Assembly: GCA_963676655.2 (NCBI GenBank)
Contig: CAXXKX010000003.1
Span: 1,798,001-1,862,000, forward strand
Source: G963676655 sp963676655
GTDB taxonomy: Bacteria > Verrucomicrobiota > Lentisphaeria > Victivallales > Victivallaceae
Length of the DNA: 64,000 nt
Reading direction: 5' to 3'
This document shows, piece after piece, positions 53,321 through 61,732 of this stretch. The translations under genes were made by a program, and so were the position numbers. Numbering within the stretch: position 1 is the stretch's first letter; every line of letters starts with the position of its first letter. The notes beneath the pieces were generated by a model, which did no database searches, was not told the DNA's origin, and worked only from the letters and a program-made list of their open reading frames with translations.

Positions 53321-53497
53321 ATGCCGCCCTTACAGGGCTTTTATTTATTTTTGACTATACCTGGGGTTCATTCGCGTTGTTCAATCACCCCAGGCTGGGT
53401 ATATTTCGCGCTTTCAGCGCTTAATTTATTAATGCGCTTTTTCTGCGCGGCTGGAGCCACGCGCTCCCATTTATATATTTCGCGCTTTGAGCGCTGG
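53321..53497 (-). repeat. Hairpin-rich interspersed repeat, right (inverted) copy
   Basis: The complement matches 48748-48940 over almost its whole length: CCTGTAAGGGCGG, CCTGGGGT/ACCCCAGG, GCGCT-GAA-AGCGC and the GCGCGGCTGGAGCCACGCGC hairpin in mirrored order. A degenerate third piece (CACCCCAGGCTGGATATATG) follows at 53552-53571. The two copies bracket the AT-rich island. Confidence 0.65.
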
Positions 53498-53690
53498 TCC
53501 GCCGTTTGGCAGGGGTATGCACCCCCCGTTAAAAAGCCCGGCTCCTACGATCACCCCAGGCTGGATATATGCCGCGATTTCAGTGTTTAGTACTTGTGTC
53601 ACAAAGTGCGGAAGATTGCAAAAAAATCATTACTGAAGAATTTTTTGAGGTTGAGCCTGGACTCAATCTAACAAAAATGAAACAATTCAC

Positions 53691-53719
53691 TTGAAATAAT
53701 CTTTTTTCGAGGTTATTTT
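53691..53719 (+). promoter_or_regulatory. Candidate promoter of the gene pair at 53.8-55.1 kb
   Basis: TTGAAA (53691-53696), 17 bases, TATTTT (53714-53719), about 57 bp before the start codon. Moderate match. Confidence 0.4.
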
Positions 53720-53776
53720 TATTATTGTTTACGTTCCTCGTATAACAAAATCCTAACAAATGAGGAGATTACCAGG

Positions 53777-54322
53777 ATGAAGAAAATGCTCGTGCTGTTT
53801 GTTGCGGTCGGATTACTGAGTGCTCCGGCGTTTGCGGCGAACGAAAAGTCTTCCGCAAAACCGGCTGTTAAGGTGATCAAAGTTGCTCCGGACAAAAAAG
53901 TGCCGCAGAGCGGAAAGCCCGCCCCTAAAATTGCGGCGACTAAAAAGGCTGACGGCTATGACCTGATCCAAATCGGTTTGTGGTTCAACCAGCCCAGCGA
54001 AACCAGATACACCGATGTCTTCGGCGTCAAGGTCGGTGCTCCGATCTGTTCCGGGGATGCCCGGGTTGCCGGGATTGAAACCGCGGTTATTTGCGGCGCG
54101 ACCCGCAGAGTTGACGGACTTTCAGCCTGCATTTTATGGTCCGACGTCAAAGAGATGAACGGCATTCAATTCAGCATAGCCAATATTGCTAAAATGGTTT
54201 GCGGGTTTCAGCTCGGGATTTTTAATTATGCCAAAGATAGTTCACTGCAAATCGGGATTATCAATGTGAATGAAAAAGGCTTTCTGCCGTGGTTCCCGGT
54301 CATTAATTTCAGCGTAAAATAA
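53777..54322 (+). CDS. Secreted repeat protein of LA_2272 type, first of a pair
   Basis: The 181-aa protein has a signal peptide (1-20, cleaved near AFA-ANE), a Lys/Pro-rich linker (21-55) and a domain starting DLIQIGLWFNQPSETRYTD, followed by short units such as VAGIETAVICGATRRVDG and MVCGFQLGIFNYA. The same plan is found in the next gene. These G-x-Q/G-x-E units resemble the LA_2272-type surface repeat family, whose function is unknown. GAGGAG lies 9 bases before the ATG. The product is likely exported to the periplasm or surface. Confidence 0.7.
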   Translation: MKKMLVLFVAVGLLSAPAFAANEKSSAKPAVKVIKVAPDKKVPQSGKPAPKIAATKKADGYDLIQIGLWFNQPSETRYTDVFGVKVGAPICSGDARVAGIETAVICGATRRVDGLSACILWSDVKEMNGIQFSIANIAKMVCGFQLGIFNYAKDSSLQIGIINVNEKGFLPWFPVINFSVK

Positions 54323-54335
54323 GGGAGAATATAAA

Positions 54336-55130
54336 ATGAAAAAATTTATCTTACTGCTGCTCTGCCTGACCGTTGGCGCTTTCGCGGTTAAAGCGGATAA
54401 TACAACCGATAAAAAAGCCGAACTTCGTCCGCTGGAAGACTGGGCGTTTTTCCAGTTGGGATTGTTCTTCAATGTTCCGAGTTCAATGGAATATTCCAAT
54501 ATTTACGGACTCAAGACCGGTTGGCCGATCTGTGACGGTAAAGGCCGCATTTATGGACTTGAACCGGCCTGGATTTACGCCGGAACTCATCACGTTTACG
54601 GAATTCAAGCCAGTTGGATATCCTGTTACTCTGAAGACTTGAAAGGCTTGCAGGCCGCCTTTGTTTTCTGTCGCACCAAGGGTGAAATGATGGGAGCGCA
54701 GGGAACTTTCGCTGTCTCTATCGTTGATGACAGCTCTAAAGGAGTCCAGGGCTCATTAGCCTATTGCCAGGCGATGAAAGATTTCATGGGATTGCAGGCT
54801 GCCTTTTTGACCTTGTCCAAAGATTTCACCGGACTCCAGGCCAGCGGGGTCGGGATTGCCGATGAAGTTACCGGGATGCAGGCTTCGTTTTTCTCATTCA
54901 GCAAAGGCGCGACCGGCATTCTGGTTGGCGGCGCATTGTGCCAGAATGACGGTCCGTTGACCGGAGTGCAAGCCGGCATTGTCAATATTTCGAAAGAAGT
55001 AAAAGGCGTTCAGTTCGGCCTGATCAACGTTGCCGAGAAGACCGGTTTCCAGTTCGGCCTGATCAATTATATCAAGGGCGGTACTATTCCGTTCTTCCCG
55101 TTCTGCAACATCAGCATCGGCAAAGATTGA
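54336..55130 (+). CDS. Secreted repeat protein of LA_2272 type, second of a pair
   Basis: The 264-aa protein has a signal peptide (1-20), then FFQLGLFFNVPSSMEYSNI, matching the first protein of the pair, and about ten G-(L/I/M)-Q-(A/G) units, for example LKGLQAAFVFC, TGLQASGVG and VKGVQFGLINVAEKTGFQFG. The regular 20-22-residue spacing suggests a beta-solenoid. It starts 13 bp after the first gene. It ends one base from the convergent DUF4434 gene. Function unknown; a surface structural or binding role is a guess. Confidence 0.72.
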   Translation: MKKFILLLLCLTVGAFAVKADNTTDKKAELRPLEDWAFFQLGLFFNVPSSMEYSNIYGLKTGWPICDGKGRIYGLEPAWIYAGTHHVYGIQASWISCYSEDLKGLQAAFVFCRTKGEMMGAQGTFAVSIVDDSSKGVQGSLAYCQAMKDFMGLQAAFLTLSKDFTGLQASGVGIADEVTGMQASFFSFSKGATGILVGGALCQNDGPLTGVQAGIVNISKEVKGVQFGLINVAEKTGFQFGLINYIKGGTIPFFPFCNISIGKD

Positions 55131-55131
55131 T

Positions 55132-56142
55132 TCAAACGGTTAATGCAACTTCCCTCCGGTTCGTCAAGGGCCGGAGGTTTTTCTTTTTCGCTTCGATTCC
55201 GAATTTTTCACAATAACGCTGATAAAGATTAGCAGCTTGGGGCCAGCATGAATACGGACTCATAAAGTGCGGAAATTCGTAAGTGATGCATTTTTCCGCA
55301 CCGGCTTTTTCCGCGATATCCTGTTTCAGCAGCAGTTTCTGGAAACTGATAGGCAGGAATTTTATCGGCTTGTCACGATCAAAGCTTTCGACATTACTCC
55401 AAAAATGAATTCCGTGTTTCTGCGCGTTTTCGCGATTGAAAGCGGTAAAGGCCGGCAGTTCATGGAAATCCACATGCCCGTCCTGAGTCGCGATAATATC
55501 GATACTCCCGACCAATTGAGGCATCATTTCGGTCCAGTCGGCAATGTGTTGTTCGAGCGTGGTTGGAGACTCTTCATAACGAATCCTCGACTCATGAGCC
55601 GGAACGTTTTTTATGCCGTGGTTGCCCGGCGAGATCATAACCGGCAAGCTGTTTGAAACGCTTTTGCAATGTTTGCCGAGTTCCTGAAAATGTGTCAAAG
55701 GCTGCCAGTTGCGGGCAATTTCATGCGGCAGATACCACCCTTTGAATGCCGGACTGGAACCATATTTACTCCATAGTTCGTCAATAATCTTTTTCCCGTA
55801 ATAGATCAACTCTTTGCATTCAGGGTCCCCGTGAAAACGGAAAAACCGGTAGATGCCCATAAAAAAGGACATTTCGTATTTTTCCGCCAGACGCAGAAAC
55901 AGGGCTATCATATCCCGTTGGTCCTCATAAATTTCATTAAAGACCAGCGGCAGGACTTCAGAGTGATACACCGCCCAGCCGAACCCTCCGCTGTAATCTT
56001 CGATCCCGCAGCGTTGGAGAATAACCGTGTCGATGCCGAATGCTTTCATTACCGCGAACTCGCGATCCCATTCCGCCGGACCGTAGTTCAGATCCGGTAT
56101 GTCGGTATAGCTGTCCGCTAAAAATGTTCCTGAAATTTTCAT
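55132..56142 (-). CDS. DUF4434-type TIM-barrel protein
   Basis: The 336-aa protein begins MKISGTFLADSYTDIPDLNY, has AFGIDTVILQRC, MSFFMGIYRFF, FKGWYLPHE (candidate acid Glu) and FWSNVESF, the pattern of DUF4434 proteins with a glycosidase-like barrel. No signal peptide. It is the last gene of the leftward operon from 61.5 kb, 10 bp after the DUF6067 gene. The reaction is not known. Confidence 0.75.
   Translation of the reverse strand: MKISGTFLADSYTDIPDLNYGPAEWDREFAVMKAFGIDTVILQRCGIEDYSGGFGWAVYHSEVLPLVFNEIYEDQRDMIALFLRLAEKYEMSFFMGIYRFFRFHGDPECKELIYYGKKIIDELWSKYGSSPAFKGWYLPHEIARNWQPLTHFQELGKHCKSVSNSLPVMISPGNHGIKNVPAHESRIRYEESPTTLEQHIADWTEMMPQLVGSIDIIATQDGHVDFHELPAFTAFNRENAQKHGIHFWSNVESFDRDKPIKFLPISFQKLLLKQDIAEKAGAEKCITYEFPHFMSPYSCWPQAANLYQRYCEKFGIEAKKKNLRPLTNRREVALTV
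55153..55188 (+). terminator. Intrinsic terminator inside the end of the convergent gene
   Basis: CCTCCGG (55153-55159) pairs with CCGGAGG (55171-55177), followed by a TTTTTCTTTTT tract. It ends the rightward transcript of the LA_2272-type pair and lies within the last codons of the leftward DUF4434 gene. Confidence 0.75.
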
Positions 56143-56152
56143 ATTAACAACC

Positions 56153-58264
56153 TTATTTTTTCGTTATTACAACCGCCCTGAAATCATGCGGTTTTACTTG
56201 AACTGTGAACATGTGCATGGTATCATTCAAGACCATTGCCGATGTCAGCGGTACGGCCTTGCCGGATTCCGGATCAAACGCGGAATAATTGCCGGTCCGA
56301 GGAAAGACTTTTGCCAGATCGACACTGACTTTTACCTCCGTGGTTTTGCCGCCATTGGGATTTGATACGAAAATCAAGGACGCATCCGGTTTTTTGTAGA
56401 GCGTCAGGTAAACATTTTTACTGGCGCAGTTCAGGTAGGAACCGCTCTTCCAGAACGGGACCCATCCGGCTTCCCATATTTTGAATGCCCCTTTGAGCTT
56501 ATCGAAATTAACCAGGGTTAACTGATGGGCTGTGACCTCCCACTGGGTTATGGTGTCGCCCATGACCAGAATACTTAACAACGAACGCGCTCCAGCGGCG
56601 TTCAGGTTCTTGCCGGCGCATTGCGGAAACGCCAACGGCATGGTCCCGAATTGATGTCCGCGGAAAAAGCCGCCTTTCATATCTTCGGGTTTGACAAACT
56701 CGCTCCACAACTGTTCCGCTCCGGCCACCCGGGACAGGTATTCCGCCGTCAGACGAAAATCCCAGAAGCTCAAAGGCGAACCGCCGCCATTGACGAAAAA
56801 GAGGGCGTCGGGTTTGATCTTTTTGATCGCTTTATAGATGCGTTTGTAATAGTTCCGGGTTTCCAGCAGCGGAATTCGCGGCCATTTCCTGCCGTCCTCA
56901 TCGGTCCAACCCTGATGTGAAGCAGGATGCGCCGGATTCCTGCATGCTTTGGACCAGGTGTTATCGCTGTAATAGCCGTCATATCCAAACTCCTGCATTG
57001 CCTTGACCAGCAGCCAGACATAAAAATCCTGCAGGGATTTGGCGTGATAGCATACTGCCTGTCCGTATTTCGGACGGAACCCGTTTTTCGTTGGCGGTCG
57101 TTTTTCAGGAATTGGCGCTCCGGCCCACTCGGCCTGGTATTTTTTCCCGGCTCCCCAGTCCAGATTGAAATTATCGGTATTGATATAAGGGCAGACCAAC
57201 CCGCCCGCTGCCTGGGTTTCTTTCATCCATGTTCTGAATGCTTTCGGGTCTTCGGGCCACGGATAGCTGAACCCGACCCGACTGGCACGGGCATATTCAA
57301 AAGGACGATTTTGATAGACTGTCCCTTTCAGTGAAAATGGCCAGAGACAGACCATCGGTTTAAGTCCGGTGGCGGCTACTCTTTTCAGCAAGGCGGGTTT
57401 GGCTTCCCACCACAACGCAGTGTAACGACGATAATTTTTCAGAGGCGGCCTGAATGGTCCCGGCTGTAAAGCAAAGACGATTTTGCGTTCTTTTCCGACT
57501 TTTACTCCCGCATAGGCGTCAATGAAATTGACCCGGAAAGTAAATTCATCTTCGGACGGAATTACTTCCAAGGCTCTGGAACGGCGCTGCAACCGCCAGT
57601 TTTCCGGGGCGTCACAGGACCAGTTCCATGAAACATCCGTACCCATGAGTGAAAACGTATTGTAAAATTTAAACTTCCGTTGTTTTGTCAGAGTACCCCA
57701 GGTATCCATGATCAGCATCGGGGAATAGCCGCGAAAAGGCGAGATATAATATTTCATCTGATCAGGGCGCAGCGGACAATCCAGATATAATTGTTTGACC
57801 TTGACGTTATCGGCCGCGCCGAGAGTCAGTTCAAACTTCATGAACCCATCAAATTCAACCGTTGTTTTAAGTTTGGCGGAAATTCCGGCTGCCGATGAAT
57901 TACCCGCAAAAATCGCTTCATCCGGATATTTTTTTACCAGTTTTACCCGGTCCGGTTTGAATGACACGGTTTTACCATCGCTCATTACTGCTTTCAAGGT
58001 CAGCGGGGCGCACAGCATCGGTTGTCCCTGATTGATGACCTGACTTGGAAATCCGCTGCCGTCGAGAATGATTTCCCGGCCCCAGACTTTGACGGTATTA
58101 TCTTTAACTTGCAACGGGGTCCAGGGTGGCGGCACCTCATGTCCCAGTCCGAGTTTATTGTTCAGCCAGACCTTATCATCGACTTTGCCGGGATCGTCAG
58201 TCGCTCCGAACGTATTTCCGGCAATTACCAACCCCGTTGTCAATAAGGTGTAGAGTTTATTCAT
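56153..58264 (-). CDS. Secreted DUF6067 protein
   Basis: The 703-aa protein has a signal peptide (1-20) and is DUF6067 from about residue 33 to the end: WLNNKLGLGHEVPPPWTP and VKVWGREIILDGSGFPSQV match residues 642 onward of the 1311-aa protein near the left edge. A barrel-like C-terminal half contains EFGYDGYYSDNTWSKACR (acidic pair typical of retaining-glycosidase-like barrels; not proven catalytic). Its start overlaps the stop of the LamG gene (4 bp), so the binding module and this protein are made together. Exported; glycan substrate unknown. Confidence 0.8.
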   Translation of the reverse strand: MNKLYTLLTTGLVIAGNTFGATDDPGKVDDKVWLNNKLGLGHEVPPPWTPLQVKDNTVKVWGREIILDGSGFPSQVINQGQPMLCAPLTLKAVMSDGKTVSFKPDRVKLVKKYPDEAIFAGNSSAAGISAKLKTTVEFDGFMKFELTLGAADNVKVKQLYLDCPLRPDQMKYYISPFRGYSPMLIMDTWGTLTKQRKFKFYNTFSLMGTDVSWNWSCDAPENWRLQRRSRALEVIPSEDEFTFRVNFIDAYAGVKVGKERKIVFALQPGPFRPPLKNYRRYTALWWEAKPALLKRVAATGLKPMVCLWPFSLKGTVYQNRPFEYARASRVGFSYPWPEDPKAFRTWMKETQAAGGLVCPYINTDNFNLDWGAGKKYQAEWAGAPIPEKRPPTKNGFRPKYGQAVCYHAKSLQDFYVWLLVKAMQEFGYDGYYSDNTWSKACRNPAHPASHQGWTDEDGRKWPRIPLLETRNYYKRIYKAIKKIKPDALFFVNGGGSPLSFWDFRLTAEYLSRVAGAEQLWSEFVKPEDMKGGFFRGHQFGTMPLAFPQCAGKNLNAAGARSLLSILVMGDTITQWEVTAHQLTLVNFDKLKGAFKIWEAGWVPFWKSGSYLNCASKNVYLTLYKKPDASLIFVSNPNGGKTTEVKVSVDLAKVFPRTGNYSAFDPESGKAVPLTSAMVLNDTMHMFTVQVKPHDFRAVVITKK

Positions 58265-59043
58265 TGTTTTTTCTCCTTGCGGGTATAGAATTTTTCCATT
58301 GCGTTTTCATAGATTTCAGTCTGTTGATTCTCGTTTGGCGGATTGTTCCAGATTTGAATGTTATCGATTGCGGTACGACCGTCTTTTTTGCCCCAGAACG
58401 CGCCGAAACGCAGCTTGATCGGGCCGGACAGGTCAAACTGTCCTATCTTGCCGCCTTTTATTGAGCCGTCTATCCAGATTCGCCGGACCGGTTTAGTGCC
58501 GGTTTTATCCCAGGACAGTACCACGTAATGCCATTTTCCCTGTTTCCAGTCGCTTAGCTTTTTCCCGTCAACCGAACAGCCGTGGACCGGTTTATTGTTT
58601 ACCTTGAACAGCCATGGCATCCCAAGTCCGCCGGTATCCATGTGCGGATTACCGTACTTGTAAAAACAAAACTGATTTGGTGCTTTAATGGTAATTTCTT
58701 CCGCTTTTACGCCAGGTTTACCCAGAAATCCTCCTAAGAAAATCTGAAAACTTTTATCGTCATAATTCCAGTTCAACGGACAAAGCCAGAAACTTACGGC
58801 CCCTTTGTCCCCGGATAATCCTTTGCTCAGGAATAATTCAATTCCCTGCCCGGGCTTGTTGACCAGAACCAGAGCCTGACCTGATATCCCCGGAACATAT
58901 TGCGGTTTACCGAGAGGGGTTATTTTATCCGGTGCCATTTTGCCGCCCGCCTTCAGGTTCCCGTCCAGTTTCAACTCGGCAGTGACTTCACCAGTCGCGA
59001 TGATTCCGCTGAGATAGAGGAGGATATAGAACATTATTTTCAT
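58261..59043 (-). CDS. Secreted LamG-domain protein
   Basis: The 260-aa protein has a signal peptide (1-19) and one concanavalin-like LamG domain (about 22-240): a VPGISGQALVLVNKPGQGIE stretch, KGAVSFWLCPLNWNYDD, WHYVVLSWDKTG and TAIDNIQIWNNPP. It corresponds to residues 25-235 of the 1311-aa protein at 0.2-4.1 kb, but here as a separate gene between CBM9-like and DUF6067 genes. Probably binds carbohydrate outside the cytoplasm. Confidence 0.8.
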   Translation of the reverse strand: MKIMFYILLYLSGIIATGEVTAELKLDGNLKAGGKMAPDKITPLGKPQYVPGISGQALVLVNKPGQGIELFLSKGLSGDKGAVSFWLCPLNWNYDDKSFQIFLGGFLGKPGVKAEEITIKAPNQFCFYKYGNPHMDTGGLGMPWLFKVNNKPVHGCSVDGKKLSDWKQGKWHYVVLSWDKTGTKPVRRIWIDGSIKGGKIGQFDLSGPIKLRFGAFWGKKDGRTAIDNIQIWNNPPNENQQTEIYENAMEKFYTRKEKKQ

Positions 59044-59059
59044 TGTGATTTGCTCCAGG

Positions 59060-59710
59060 TTATTTAAATTTCAGGATGCCTCCGGCGTAATGAAAGCCGC
59101 CGAATTTTGTGATCCAGGCTGAATACTCCACCTTCATTTTGCCGGGACTGCGCTGACGGCAAAAGTTGATTTTCCATGATTTGCCTTTGACCGGTTTTGC
59201 GTTCAGTGATTTATACGGAATTCTGATTTCAACAAACCAGCCTTTGGCGTCTTTTGAAACTGCCGCTTCCCACGGTTTGTTGTATTCGGCGATTTCGTCG
59301 CTGTAATCGCCGCCGAAGCAGCCTTCCTCTTTTTTACCGGCACAATTGACTGCGAACAAAAAATAAGCCGGGTCGTCCGCTTTGACCGACAAAGGAAACT
59401 CGATCCGGTCATCACCCCAGATCACTCCACCCTTGGGAGCCAGTTCCGCGACTTTCGGTTCTTTCATCTCAATTCCCAGGTAAAGGGCTTTCGGTCCGTA
59501 AAGTGCCTTGACCACAGTTTGTTCGGAAACTTTTTTGGAGCCCAGGACACCCTTGAAGCCGCTGACCGGTTTTGCCGTTTTCCATGCCGCTTCAGAGAGC
59601 TTTCCATCGATTTTGATTTTTCCGGTGACCGGAACCACCTCGAGCGATTTGGTTTCGCCGAAGAGTGAAATTCCAGATCCGGCAATAAGCAATATGATAT
59701 ATCTTAACAT
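59060..59710 (-). CDS. Secreted CBM9-like protein
   Basis: The ATG at 59708-59710 is preferred; a TTG at 59725 overlapping the pseudopilin stop is possible. The 216-aa product has a signal peptide (MLRYIILLIAGSGISLFG) and one CBM9-like domain: GKIKIDGKLSEAAWKTA, ALYLGIEMKEP, WGDDRIEFPLS and GWFVEIRIPYKSLN. It matches residues 240-445 of the 1311-aa protein. CBM9 domains bind sugar chain ends. Part of the operon that follows the pseudopilin gene. Confidence 0.8.
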   Translation of the reverse strand: MLRYIILLIAGSGISLFGETKSLEVVPVTGKIKIDGKLSEAAWKTAKPVSGFKGVLGSKKVSEQTVVKALYGPKALYLGIEMKEPKVAELAPKGGVIWGDDRIEFPLSVKADDPAYFLFAVNCAGKKEEGCFGGDYSDEIAEYNKPWEAAVSKDAKGWFVEIRIPYKSLNAKPVKGKSWKINFCRQRSPGKMKVEYSAWITKFGGFHYAGGILKFK

Positions 59711-59721
59711 AACAATCTCTT

Positions 59722-60387
59722 TCAATCCCGGTCAAAATAATCGCGATGGTCGTATAATTCCTGTTCTTTCATCCACTTGACATGACCGTCGACAAACAGG
59801 ACATTAGGGCCACCGTTATGCCAGTCGGCCACGCCCCAGTTATTGTAATAGCCGGTTCCGATCATTGGTTTGACCAGTGGCGGATAGATAATGAAATAAC
59901 CGGCCGGGCGCGTTTCGATATCAGCCAGATTCACCGTTGCCGCGGGTGATTTGATCAGGCTGAGACGGCAATCATAAGCGAGAACGTTGTAGTTGTAGCC
60001 ATAGGAGATGTCTTTTGTGTTGGTCCAGTCATTGGTTTCCCACCCGGAAAGCGGCTCCCGGACGGCTTCACACCTGAAAGTCTTGGGCATATCGGTAATA
60101 GCGACAAACTGGCTTTCCCCCATATACAAATATGCCAGTTTCTGAGCCCATAGCTGAGGTGCGGCTGCTTCGTAATGTTTTGGAAAATATTCCATGTAAT
60201 CGTCCAGGTAGAACTGGAAATAATTTCCCAGCTGCTTCAAGTTGTTGGAGCAATTCGCCTGATGCGCTTTACTGCGGGCCTGATTTAAGGCCGGGAGCAA
60301 CATGCTGGCTAAAATTGCAATAATTGCGATTACTACAAGCAGTTCAATTAATGTGAATATGCCTGCCCTGTCCTGGTTTCTTTTCAT
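59722..60387 (-). CDS. Pseudopilin-like protein (DUF1559-like)
   Basis: The 221-aa protein starts MKRNQDRAGI and then FTLIELLVVIAIIAILAS; Ile replaces the Gly normally before Phe, with Gly one place further back. Its C-terminal part contains ADWHNGGPNVLFVDGHVKW with the shared H and DGH. GAGG lies a few bases before the ATG. It follows a LacI regulator and is followed by CBM9, LamG and DUF6067 genes. Membrane-anchored by the N-terminal helix. Confidence 0.83.
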   Translation of the reverse strand: MKRNQDRAGIFTLIELLVVIAIIAILASMLLPALNQARSKAHQANCSNNLKQLGNYFQFYLDDYMEYFPKHYEAAAPQLWAQKLAYLYMGESQFVAITDMPKTFRCEAVREPLSGWETNDWTNTKDISYGYNYNVLAYDCRLSLIKSPAATVNLADIETRPAGYFIIYPPLVKPMIGTGYYNNWGVADWHNGGPNVLFVDGHVKWMKEQELYDHRDYFDRD

Positions 60388-60425
60388 TCTTTACCTCACT
60401 TTTCTGAAGGTTGATATAAATAAAA

Positions 60426-60442
60426 CGAAATAAACAATTTCG
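60426..60442. promoter_or_regulatory. Palindrome before the pseudopilin gene at 59.7-60.4 kb
   Basis: CGAAAT and ATTTCG arms around AAACA, 39 bp before the start codon. Possible operator for the adjacent LacI regulator; it shares the CGAAA half with the sites at 61541 and 61575. Confidence 0.35.
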
Positions 60443-60505
60443 CCAAAATTCAGATTCTCACCACTTTCTTTATCCATCGTGCGACCTTATATCACTCAAA
60501 AAACA

Positions 60506-61519
60506 TCACGCTGAATCCCTGATGATCAATGACGGCTTGATCACTACTGACTGTTCTTTTTTGCCGTGACATATCATATTGACCAGTTTTTCCACGGCAA
60601 GCGTTCCCTGCTGCTCAAGATTCTGATTGATTGTCGTTAAAGGCGGATCTGTCAGGTCCGACATGAACAAATCGTCATATCCGACAATTTTATAATCGCG
60701 CCCGGCTTTAAGCCCGTAACGGTTGGAACATGCGTTCATAACTTTCACCGCCGCTTTGTCGGCCAGGGAAAAAACGCCGGGAACACGTTTATTGTCAACC
60801 GTCTGCTTTATCAAGCCGGGTATTTGAGCAGTATCCAGCAATTCCTTTTTATAACCGGACTTTTTTAACTCCGCGGCGAATCCGTCGAGACGCAATGCGG
60901 CGTAAGTTTCTCCGAGATCGATCCTGTCGATATTGGCAAAAAACTCGTTACAGCCCTGTGAAGCCAATCGCTCGGCGGCCAGTTTGCCGCCGTAATTATT
61001 GTCGATATTAATAACCGGAACATCCGCCAGAACTTCCGGCAGGGGTTCAAGGTAGCTGATGAAAACCGCGTGTCCGCCGTTATCGAGGTAGCGGCGCATC
61101 AACTTAAGATTTGTTCCGGATGAGTCAAAGGTCAGCAGATAAGGATAAGTGATAATTCCGGTAGTCGAAGCGGACAGGTTATGTTCCAGAAACCTTGCGA
61201 AACATTCCGGGCTTTCTCCGTAAAAATAATTTATCGGAAAATTATGTTTGCAGGCTTCATTGCTGATGCCGATTCCCAGATCACAGATCAGGCTGTTGCG
61301 GTTTTTTAACAGAAATGCGCCGATTGCGGCGGTTTTGCCCTGACGTAGAAACTGGGCGTTGACATTGCGCATAAACCCCAATGCTTCCGCCGCTTCCTGG
61401 ATCTTCCGCCGTTTTTCCCGGGATACCCGCACTTTAATACTTGCGTTCGGATTCAGTACGCGCGATACCAGCGAAACGGAGCAGGCCGATTTCTCCGCTA
61501 TATCTTTTAAGGTCGCCAT
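60506..61519 (-). CDS. LacI-family transcription regulator
   Basis: The start at 61519 is chosen because the LacI helix-turn-helix begins MATLKDIAEKSACSVSLVSR and AAGGAA lies 4 bases upstream; a longer frame to 61558 would run into the operator. The 337-aa protein has the HTH and hinge (1-60) and a sugar-binding sensor domain (60-337). It is divergent from the GH29 fucosidase gene and upstream of the pseudopilin-CBM9-LamG-DUF6067-DUF4434 series. Two tandem copies of an AAACGTTT site in its leader suggest control of itself and perhaps the fucosidase. Confidence 0.9.
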   Translation of the reverse strand: MATLKDIAEKSACSVSLVSRVLNPNASIKVRVSREKRRKIQEAAEALGFMRNVNAQFLRQGKTAAIGAFLLKNRNSLICDLGIGISNEACKHNFPINYFYGESPECFARFLEHNLSASTTGIITYPYLLTFDSSGTNLKLMRRYLDNGGHAVFISYLEPLPEVLADVPVINIDNNYGGKLAAERLASQGCNEFFANIDRIDLGETYAALRLDGFAAELKKSGYKKELLDTAQIPGLIKQTVDNKRVPGVFSLADKAAVKVMNACSNRYGLKAGRDYKIVGYDDLFMSDLTDPPLTTINQNLEQQGTLAVEKLVNMICHGKKEQSVVIKPSLIIRDSA

Positions 61520-61540
61520 CAATTTCCTTTCAATCTCTTT

Positions 61541-61592
61541 GCGAAAACGTTTGACCAATGTTTGTAAAAAAAATGCGAAAACGTTTGATCAA
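61541..61592. promoter_or_regulatory. Two tandem LacI-type operators
   Basis: Copies at 61541-61558 and 61575-61592 agree at 17 of 18 positions, begin GCGAAAACGTTTGA and are centred on the AAACGTTT palindrome; their spacing is 34 bp start to start. Both lie between the LacI promoter and its start codon. Confidence 0.7.
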
Positions 61593-61600
61593 CTTTTATC

Positions 61601-61629
61601 AGTATATAGCATCAAGCCGAAGTTGTCAA
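61601..61629 (-). promoter_or_regulatory. Promoter of the LacI gene
   Basis: On the complement TTGACA (61624-61629), 17 bases, TATACT (61601-61606), directly followed by the two operators. For the divergent fucosidase gene only a weaker TTGAAA-17-TAATTA near 61660-61690 is seen. Confidence 0.7.
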
Positions 61630-61732
61630 CCCCCCTTAGCACGAAAAAACCTTAAAAATATTGAAACGAGCTTGAAAATACCATAATTAATTATAGTTTT
61701 CCAGACCAACATAAAAAGGAATGGCACTGGAC

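Noticed and set aside
48373..53776. Prophage
   Set aside because: No phage structural, integrase or lysis genes are seen; repeats and lipoproteins do not need a phage.
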